From: Propionibacteriales bacterium
GTDB lineage: Bacteria > Actinomycetota > Actinomycetes > Propionibacteriales > Propionibacteriaceae
NCBI GenBank assembly: GCA_030453285.1
Contig: JAKDKP010000200.1
Location: 1-5,478 of the forward strand
Length of the DNA: 5,478 nt
Reading direction: 5' to 3'
Shown here piece after piece: positions 1-4,986 of the stretch. The translations under genes and the position numbers were made by a program. How positions within the stretch are numbered: position 1 is the stretch's first letter; each line of letters opens with the position of its first letter. The notes below the pieces were generated by a model. The model saw only the letters and a program-made list of their open reading frames with translations, made no database searches and had not been told where the DNA came from.

Positions 1-1662
1 AAGGCGCTCGAGAAGGAGATGAATCGGATCATCAAGTCGGGGCAGCGCTTCGTCCGCCGCGAGATCAGCGACGACGCCGCCCGTGCCGAAGAGGCGCAGG
101 AGCCCTACAAGCTCGAGCTGATCGGTCTGAAGTCCACCGCCGACGACGCCGCCGAGGGCGCGAGCGTCGAGGTCGGCGAGGGCGGCCTGACCATGTACGA
201 CAACGTCGACAAGAAGGGCGAGGTCGTCTGGACCGACCTGTGCCGCGGCCCGCACCTGCCCAGCACGAGGCTGATCGGCAACGGCTTCGCTCTGACCCGC
301 TCGGCCGCCGCCTACTGGCGCGGCAGCGAGAAGAACCCGATGCTGCAGCGCGTGTACGGCACGGCCTGGCCCACCAAGGAGGAGCTGCGCGCCCACCAGG
401 AGCGCATCGCCGAGGCAGAGCGCCGCGACCATCGCCGCCTCGGCAGCGAGCTGGACCTGTTCTCCTTCCCCGATGAGATCGGCTCGGGGCTGCCGGTGTT
501 CCACCCCAAGGGCGCCATGATCAAGATGCAGATGGAGAACTACGCGCGGCAGCGTCACGTCGAGGCCGGGTACGACTTCGTCTCCACCCCGCACATCACC
601 AAGGCCCAACTGTTCGAGACCTCGGGTCACCTCGGCTTCTACGCCGACGGCATGTTTCCCGCCATGCATCTCGACGAGGAACGGCACTCCGACGGCCAGG
701 TGCGGCGACAAGGGCAGGACTACTACCTCAAGCCGATGAACTGTCCGATGCACAACCTGATCTTCGCCTCCCGGGGACGGTCCTACCGGGAGTTGCCGCT
801 GCGGTTGTTCGAGTTTGGTTCGGTGTACCGCTACGAGAAATCCGGCGTGGTGCACGGATTGACGCGGGCGCGCGGTTTCACCCAGGACGATGCGCACATC
901 TTCTGCACCGCTGATCAACTCCAGGACGAGATCACCTCACTGCTCGACTTCGTGCTGGGCCTGCTCGCCGACTACGGCCTGCCCGAGTTCTACCTCGAGC
1001 TGTCGACCCGCGACCCGGAGAAGTCGATCGGGACCGACGAGGAGTGGGAGCAGGCGACCGCGGCGCTGCGCCGGGCCGCCGAGTCGTCCGGTCTGGAGCT
1101 GGTGCTCGATCCCGGCGGGGCGGCGTTCTACGCGCCCAAGATCAGCGTCCAGGCACGCGACGCGATTGGCCGGAGCTGGCAGTTGTCCACCATCCAGGTG
1201 GACCTGATGGAGCCGGAGCGGTTCGGGTTGGAATACACCGCTGCGGACGGGTCGCGCCAACGGCCGGTGATGATCCACCGCGCGCTCTTCGGTTCCATCG
1301 AACGCTTCCTCGGGGTGCTCACCGAGCACTACGCCGGCGCCTTCCCACCCTGGCTGGCTCCGGTGCAGGTGACCTGCGTGCCCGTCGCCGACGAGTTCAA
1401 CGACTACCTCAGTGACGTCGCTGATCAACTACGGAAGGCCGGCGTACGGGTCGAGGTCGACACCTCCGACGATCGGATGCCCAAGAAGATCAGGAACGCC
1501 TCGAAATCGAAGGTGCCCTACACCCTGATTGCCGGTGGTGAGGATCGCGACTCCGGAGCGGTCTCGTTCCGCTACCGCGACGGCACCCAGAAGAACGGGG
1601 TGCCGGTCAGCGAGGCGATCACCGAGATCACCGAGGCCATCGCCACGCGCTCCCAGGCGTGA
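1..1662 (+). CDS. thrS: Threonyl-tRNA synthetase, 5'-partial
   Basis: Class II aminoacyl-tRNA synthetase that charges tRNA-Thr with threonine in the cytoplasm. The reading frame is open from base 1, and the residues before the first ATG (position 19) already match the family, so the true start lies upstream; roughly the first 100 residues (TGS domain and part of the editing domain) are missing. Visible in order: the end of the editing/SAD domain with its CRGPH (CxxxH) metal half-site at fragment residues 81-85; the catalytic core from about residue 160; zinc ligands C248 (NCPMH), H299 (DDAHIF) and H426 (MIHRA), whose 51- and 127-residue spacing nearly matches E. coli C334/H385/H511; motif 2 around [11 protein letters not shown]; motif 3 around GSIERFL; and a C-terminal anticodon-binding domain from about residue 450. 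The CxxxH-to-C248 distance is about 15 residues longer than in E. coli, explained by a charged insertion near residues 222-240 (including [10 protein letters not shown]), which I associate with actinobacterial ThrRS. Synonymous codon choice changes near base 600 (see findings). The stop is TGA at 1660-1662. Confidence 0.98.
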   Translation, partial: KALEKEMNRIIKSGQRFVRREISDDAARAEEAQEPYKLELIGLKSTADDAAEGASVEVGEGGLTMYDNVDKKGEVVWTDLCRGPHLPSTRLIGNGFALTRSAAAYWRGSEKNPMLQRVYGTAWPTKEELRAHQERIAEAERRDHRRLGSELDLFSFPDEIGSGLPVFHPKGAMIKMQMENYARQRHVEAGYDFVSTPHITKAQLFETSGHLGFYADGMFPAMHLDEERHSDGQVRRQGQDYYLKPMNCPMHNLIFASRGRSYRELPLRLFEFGSVYRYEKSGVVHGLTRARGFTQDDAHIFCTADQLQDEITSLLDFVLGLLADYGLPEFYLELSTRDPEKSIGTDEEWEQATAALRRAAESSGLELVLDPGGAAFYAPKISVQARDAIGRSWQLSTIQVDLMEPERFGLEYTAADGSRQRPVMIHRALFGSIERFLGVLTEHYAGAFPPWLAPVQVTCVPVADEFNDYLSDVADQLRKAGVRVEVDTSDDRMPKKIRNASKSKVPYTLIAGGEDRDSGAVSFRYRDGTQKNGVPVSEAITEITEAIATRSQA

Positions 1663-1695
1663 CGACACGACCGAGTGACGGTGGGCACGAGCGAC

Positions 1696-1703
1696 GGGGA
1701 GAG
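1696..1703 (+). promoter_or_regulatory. Ribosome binding site of the HIT gene
   Basis: GGGGAGAG lies 7 nt before the ATG at 1711. The in-frame GTG at 1675 has no comparable purine-rich stretch before it, so this site decides in favour of the ATG start. Confidence 0.65.
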
Positions 1704-1710
1704 ACTGATC

Positions 1711-2262
1711 ATGGTCGAGGACGCGCGGGACTTCGCGGGGGAGCCGGACGCCTTCGAACGCTTGTGGACACCGCATCGGATGGTCTACATCGGCGGACAG
1801 GACAAGCCTGCCGACGGATCGGAATCACAGTGCCCGTTCTGCCGTGCCCCCGGACGCGACGACGCCGAGGCGTTGATCGTGCACCGAGGGGTCACCGCGT
1901 ACGTGGTGCTCAACCTCTATCCCTATTCGCCGGGGCATCTGCTGGTGTGCCCCTATCGGCACGTGTCGGACTACACCGAGCTGACTGCCGCCGAGACCGT
2001 CGAGGTCGCCGAGTTGAGCCAACTGAGCATGCAGGTGATCAGGTCGGTGTCGGGACCGCCGGGCTTCAACCTGGGACTCAACCAGGGTGAGGTGGCCGGC
2101 GCCGGGATCAAGGCGCATCTGCACCAGCACGTGGTGCCGCGCTGGGGCGGTGACGCGAACTTCCTGCCGATCGTCGCGCACACCAAGGCTGTCCCGCAGT
2201 TGCTCGGCGACACCCAGCAGATCCTCGCCGCGGCATTCGCCGACGCCGTACGGGCGAAGTGA
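1711..2262 (+). CDS. HIT-family nucleotide phosphorylase/hydrolase (Ap4A phosphorylase-like)
   Basis: A 183-residue cytoplasmic histidine-triad protein. The triad HLHQHVV spans residues 136-142; the central H138 or H140 region provides the catalytic histidine of the family. Before it lie a CPFC pair (C41, C44), a VLNLYPYSPGHL strand-helix segment typical of HIT proteins, and H84. C41, C44, H84 and H136 could form the structural zinc site seen in some HIT enzymes; this is inferred, and the mycobacterial orthologue, as I remember it, lacks the CxxC. The segment after the triad (PRWGGDANF) closely matches Mycobacterium tuberculosis Rv2613c, reported to be an Ap4A phosphorylase, so cleavage of Ap4A to ADP and ATP is the best guess. 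The ATG at 1711 is preferred over GTG 1675 (12 residues longer) because of the ribosome binding site. It follows thrS by 48 nt and its stop overlaps the pgsA start. Another dinucleoside polyphosphate or AMP-conjugate substrate is possible. Confidence 0.92.
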   Translation: MVEDARDFAGEPDAFERLWTPHRMVYIGGQDKPADGSESQCPFCRAPGRDDAEALIVHRGVTAYVVLNLYPYSPGHLLVCPYRHVSDYTELTAAETVEVAELSQLSMQVIRSVSGPPGFNLGLNQGEVAGAGIKAHLHQHVVPRWGGDANFLPIVAHTKAVPQLLGDTQQILAAAFADAVRAK

Positions 2263-2870
2263 TGCTGGAACGTCTGCGCGGTCTGATGGCCAGGCTGCTC
2301 ACTCCGCCGGCGCGGGCCTTGCTCGGGCTGGGTGTCAGTCCGGATGCAGTCACCTGGGTCGGTACGGCGGTCGTTGTGCTGGCGGCGTTGATCATGGTCC
2401 CGCTCGGATGGCTGTGGCCGGCGGCGTTGATCATCGCGACCGCGAGCCTTTCCGACATGCTGGACGGTCAGATGGCTCGGCTGTCGGGACGGACCAGCCG
2501 CTGGGGTGCCTTCCTCGACTCGACCCTCGACCGGATCGGCGACGGCGCGGTCTTCTCGGCGGTGGTGATCTGGTTCGCGGTGGCCGATGATCATCTCGGC
2601 GCCGCGCTCACCCTGGCTGCGCTGGTCACCGGCCAGGTCACCTCGTACGTGAAGGCGCGGGCCGAATCGCAGGGTTGGACGATCACCGGCGGGCTTGCCG
2701 CCCGCGCAGACCGGTTGTTCCTGCTCCTGTTGGCCATGCTGCTGCAGGGGCTCGGCGTCCCGTACGCCCTGCTGATCGCGGTGGCCGTGCTCACCCTCGC
2801 CAGCACGGTCACCATCGGGCAGCGCATGCGGCAGGCCCATCGGCAGGCCGCCGGGGGTGATGCCGCATGA
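2262..2870 (+). CDS. pgsA: CDP-alcohol phosphatidyltransferase, phosphatidylinositol-phosphate synthase type
   Basis: Integral membrane enzyme, 202 residues, of the CDP-alcohol phosphatidyltransferase family. The complete signature D-x2-DG-x2-AR-x8-G-x3-D-x3-D runs from D65 to D90 (D65, D68, G69, A72, R73, G82, D86, D90); these aspartates bind metal and CDP-diacylglycerol. About six hydrophobic segments are visible, including residues 32-47, 50-63, 94-108, 113-128, 152-163 and 167-182. The locus order and the SYVKARAE motif (residues 128-135), which in actinobacterial enzymes lies in the inositol-phosphate pocket, indicate that CDP-diacylglycerol and 1L-myo-inositol 1-phosphate are joined to give PI-phosphate and CMP, the first step to PIMs. 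The following GGLxxRxxR region is variant (see findings). The ATG at 2262 shares its A with the HIT stop TGA; GTG at 2259 is an equally possible start, adding one residue. The upstream ribosome binding site is weak (GGGCGAAG), which fits coupled translation. Phosphatidylglycerophosphate synthase is the main alternative, less likely in this context. Confidence 0.94.
   Translation: MLERLRGLMARLLTPPARALLGLGVSPDAVTWVGTAVVVLAALIMVPLGWLWPAALIIATASLSDMLDGQMARLSGRTSRWGAFLDSTLDRIGDGAVFSAVVIWFAVADDHLGAALTLAALVTGQVTSYVKARAESQGWTITGGLAARADRLFLLLLAMLLQGLGVPYALLIAVAVLTLASTVTIGQRMRQAHRQAAGGDAA
2853..2859 (+). promoter_or_regulatory. Ribosome binding site of patA
   Basis: GGGGGTG, inside the last codons of pgsA, sits 7 nt before the ATG at 2867. 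That ATG overlaps the pgsA stop (ATGA). Confidence 0.5.
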
Positions 2871-3778
2871 CGTTCACCGATCGACTGACCCGACAGCTAC
2901 TCATCCTCGGCCGTCGCGTCGGGCCTCACGTGGGGATCGGCACCCAGCGGGCCCTGGTGCGGATCGGGACCGAACTTGCCGCCCGCGCCAACGGCCGCCA
3001 CCTCCGTACGTTCTCGGACAACCTGGCCGTCGTGACGGGGCGCCCGACCGATGAAGCACTGATCCGTCGCGGGGTGGCCTCCTATCTGCGGAACTGGCTC
3101 GAGGTGATGGCGATGCCGGGATGGAGCAGCGAGCAGATCGTCAGCCGGGTGCGCGTGATGGGGGAGGACCAGCTGCGGGCGGCCGTCGCCACCCGTGGCG
3201 CGGTGGTCGCCCTCCCGCACAGCGGCAACTGGGACCTGGCGGGCGCCTGGGCGTGCAGCACCGGGCTGCCGGTCACCAGCGTCGCCGAACAACTGGTGGC
3301 GGCCGAGTACGCCGACTTCCTGGCGTTCCGGCGTGCCCTGGGCATGGAGATCCACGGGCATCGCGAGCCCGGCCTGGTGCGGACCCTTGTCGACGCGGTC
3401 CGCCGCGGACGCGTGGTCTGTCTGATGGCCGATCGGGATCTCACCGGAGGGGCCGGTGTTCCGGCCACGTTCGCCGGTCAACCCGTCACCGCGCCGGGTG
3501 GACCGGCCATGGTGGCGCGGTTGTCGGGGGCGGCGTTGTTTCCGGGGGTGTGCCACTACACCGGCCGACCGGGCACCGGCGGGATGGTGATCACCCTGGG
3601 CGAGGAGGTCGCCCACCAGCCCGGTCCCGACGGCGTGGCCCGGATGACACAGCAGGTGCTCGACCACTTCACGACCCGGATCGCCCGTCATCCCGAGGAC
3701 TGGCACATGATGCAGCCATTCTTCGCCCGGCCCGTCTCCGGGCCGCACCGGGAAGTGCCGGGAGGGTCGGGCCGGTGA
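2867..3778 (+). CDS. patA: PIM acyltransferase, LpxL/HtrB family (PatA-like)
   Basis: A 303-residue member of the bacterial lipid A lauroyltransferase-like acyltransferases. In mycobacteria the enzyme at this locus transfers palmitate from acyl-CoA to the 6-position of the inositol-2-linked mannose of PIM1/PIM2, on the inner face of the plasma membrane. The HxxxxD acyltransferase motif is LPHSGNWD, with H118 and D123. E141 (SVAEQL) matches the position of mycobacterial Glu149. The motif LMADRDL (residues 186-192) places D189 where mycobacterial PatA, as I remember it, has catalytic Glu200. The C-terminal HPEDWHMMQPFF block (residues 275-286) is also typical. There is no signal peptide; a mildly hydrophobic amphipathic N-terminus could associate with the membrane. 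Its start overlaps the pgsA stop (ATGA) and its stop overlaps the pimA GTG (GTGA), so it is probably translated with both. Acyl-donor chain length cannot be read from the sequence. Confidence 0.92.
   Translation: MTFTDRLTRQLLILGRRVGPHVGIGTQRALVRIGTELAARANGRHLRTFSDNLAVVTGRPTDEALIRRGVASYLRNWLEVMAMPGWSSEQIVSRVRVMGEDQLRAAVATRGAVVALPHSGNWDLAGAWACSTGLPVTSVAEQLVAAEYADFLAFRRALGMEIHGHREPGLVRTLVDAVRRGRVVCLMADRDLTGGAGVPATFAGQPVTAPGGPAMVARLSGAALFPGVCHYTGRPGTGGMVITLGEEVAHQPGPDGVARMTQQVLDHFTTRIARHPEDWHMMQPFFARPVSGPHREVPGGSGR
3760..3766 (+). promoter_or_regulatory. Strong ribosome binding site fixing the pimA start
   Basis: GGGAGGG ends 8 nt before the GTG at 3775, inside the last codons of patA. It is the best Shine-Dalgarno match in the window. 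It supports GTG 3775 as the start although the same frame stays open back to 3121, inside patA. Confidence 0.75.
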
Positions 3779-4986
3779 CGAAACTGCGGGTCGCCATGGT
3801 GTGCCCCTACTCATGGGGAACCCCGGGCGGGGTGCAGAACCACGTACTGGGGCTGGCTGGCTGGTTGACCGCTCGCGGCCATCTCGTCGAGGTGTTCGCT
3901 CCGGGGCATCCCGACCCGGCAACCCTGGTCCGGCACGGATTGGGTGCCGATCAGTTCGTCTCCGCCGGCTGGGCCGTGCCGGTGCCGTACAACGGGTCGG
4001 TGGCCAAGATCAACTTCGGCCCACGGACCCATCGACGCGTTCGCCAATGGCTCAACGGTGGAGACTTCGACGTGCTGCACCTGCACGAACCGATCACGCC
4101 GAGCGCGGCGGTACTGGCGCTCTGGTCGGCCGGCACCGTCCCGGTTGTCGCCACCTTTCACACTGCCACGCCACGCTCGCGCACCATGCACCTGGCCCGA
4201 CGGGTGCTGCGTGGGTCGGTGGCACGGATCGATGCCGGGATCGCAGTGTCCCAGACGGCGCGACGCGTGGTGGTCGATCACCTGGCCCGCGACGCCGACA
4301 TCATCCCCAACGGAATCCGGCATGATCATCTGCGGGGCGGAGACGGACCGAGATCGCCCCTGCAGATGGTCTACCTCGGCCGGCTCAACGAACCGCGCAA
4401 GGGCCTCGACGTGCTGCTGCGCGCCTGGCCGGAGATCCGTCGCCGCCACCCGGGGGCTGAGTTGCTGCTGGCCGGCGCCGGCCAGCGGCGGTTACCGCCG
4501 GGGTGTCGTGCGCTGGGGGTGGTGTCGGACCAGGTCCGTACCGAACTGCTCACCGGTGCCGACCTGTTCATCGCGCCGCACCGCGGACGGGAGAGCTTCG
4601 GACTCGTGGTGGCCGAGGCGATGGCGGCCGGCGCGCACGTCGTCGCCGCAGACATCCCCGCATTCGTCGACGTGTTGAGCGACGAACGGGGCATCCAGCA
4701 CGGCGAACTGTTCGCCGCCGGTGACGCCTTGGCCCTGGTCGAGGCCGTGACCCGGGCGGTCGACGGTTCGTCGGACGCATCCCGCGCCCGGGCCCGGGAG
4801 GTGGCGCGGCGCTACGACTGGGGCGTGGTCGGACCACAGATCCTCGGAGTGTACGAGCAGGCGCGGTCCGCCTCGGGCGTCCCGGCGCAACCTCCATCGG
4901 GCGTCCCGGCGCAACCTCCATCGGGCGTCCCGCTCAGGTCCGATCAGACGCTGCCGGTCGCAGAGATCGCTACGCTGGCTCAGTGA
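3775..4986 (+). CDS. pimA: Phosphatidylinositol alpha-mannosyltransferase (PimA-like, GT4)
   Basis: A 403-residue GT-B glycosyltransferase that transfers mannose from GDP-mannose to the 2-position of the inositol of PI, giving PIM1 on the cytoplasmic face of the membrane. The N-terminal lobe has MVCPYSWGTPGGVQNHV (residues 8-24; glycine-rich loop), PYNGSVAKINFGP (71-83) and DVLHLHEP (99-106). The catalytic-region histidine is H129 (ATFHT). The C-terminal lobe has LGRLNEPRKG (201-210), with R203 and K209 matching the phosphate-binding Arg196/Lys202 of mycobacterial PimA, and RESFG with E273 matching Glu274. The family ends near VYEQAR (residue 364); the remaining 39 residues are an Ala/Pro/Gly-rich tail carrying 8-residue repeats and, at the DNA level, a possible promoter for the next gene. 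The protein is about 25 residues longer than the mycobacterial enzyme, mostly because of this tail. The GTG start is fixed by a strong ribosome binding site, by homology beginning at once (KLRVAMVCPYSW) and by a GTGA overlap with patA. A mannosyltransferase with another lipid acceptor is possible but unlikely here. Confidence 0.95.
   Translation: MTKLRVAMVCPYSWGTPGGVQNHVLGLAGWLTARGHLVEVFAPGHPDPATLVRHGLGADQFVSAGWAVPVPYNGSVAKINFGPRTHRRVRQWLNGGDFDVLHLHEPITPSAAVLALWSAGTVPVVATFHTATPRSRTMHLARRVLRGSVARIDAGIAVSQTARRVVVDHLARDADIIPNGIRHDHLRGGDGPRSPLQMVYLGRLNEPRKGLDVLLRAWPEIRRRHPGAELLLAGAGQRRLPPGCRALGVVSDQVRTELLTGADLFIAPHRGRESFGLVVAEAMAAGAHVVAADIPAFVDVLSDERGIQHGELFAAGDALALVEAVTRAVDGSSDASRARAREVARRYDWGVVGPQILGVYEQARSASGVPAQPPSGVPAQPPSGVPLRSDQTLPVAEIATLAQ
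4873..4932 (+). repeat. 24-bp perfect tandem repeat, 2.5 copies, in the 3' end of pimA
   Basis: Two identical 24-bp units (4873-4896 and 4897-4920) are followed by a 12-bp partial third copy (4921-4932). Being a multiple of three, the unit encodes the in-frame octapeptide SGVPAQPP twice, then SGVP (PimA residues 367-386). Each copy, including the partial one, contains the small inverted repeat CGGG-CGT-CCCG (4874-4884, 4898-4908, 4922-4932). The absence of any substitution between copies suggests recent duplication by slippage. Confidence 0.97.
4971..4983 (+). promoter_or_regulatory. Candidate leaderless promoter (-10 box) for the DUF881 gene
   Basis: TACGCT (4971-4976) fits the actinobacterial TANNNT -10 consensus for the principal sigma factor. 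It lies exactly 6 nt before the GTG at 4983, which would make the first base of the start codon the transcription start. No convincing TTGACA-like -35 is visible 16-19 nt upstream. The GTG also lacks a good Shine-Dalgarno sequence, which is compatible with leaderless translation or with coupling to pimA. Confidence 0.35.

Noticed and set aside
909..1430. 12-bp repeat CGCTGATCAACT at 909-920 and 1419-1430 in thrS
   Set aside because: Both copies are in frame and encode Ala-Asp-Gln-Leu; most likely coincidence of codon choice, with no flanking similarity.
1675..1710. GTG start at 1675 for the HIT gene
   Set aside because: There is no ribosome binding site before it, while GGGGAGAG precedes ATG 1711 at a good distance. 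The extra 12 residues show no conservation I recognise.
1663..1710. thrS-HIT gap as a terminator or promoter site
   Set aside because: No stem-loop followed by T residues and no convincing -10/-35 pair are visible in these 48 bases.
2381..2434. 15-bp direct repeat (GGCGGCGTTGATCAT) at 2381-2395 and 2420-2434
   Set aside because: Both copies encode Ala-Ala-Leu-Ile in adjacent transmembrane segments of PgsA. Repeated hydrophobic residues with the same codon bias explain it.
1971..2840. Minus-strand open frame of 289 codons opposite the HIT gene and pgsA
   Set aside because: The product is low-complexity, rich in Arg, Gln, His and Asp, and the opposite strand encodes two proteins with complete family motifs.
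3121..3774. Upstream extension of the pimA reading frame, giving a 621-residue protein
   Set aside because: This part lies entirely within patA in another frame, is Arg/Gly-rich without family features, and PimA homology plus a strong ribosome binding site begin at GTG 3775.
2897..3922. Long minus-strand open frame (341 codons) opposite patA and pimA
   Set aside because: Its composition (Arg, Pro, His, Gly rich) and absence of recognisable motifs are typical of antisense frames in high-GC coding DNA. It runs across the end of one well-supported gene and the start of the next.
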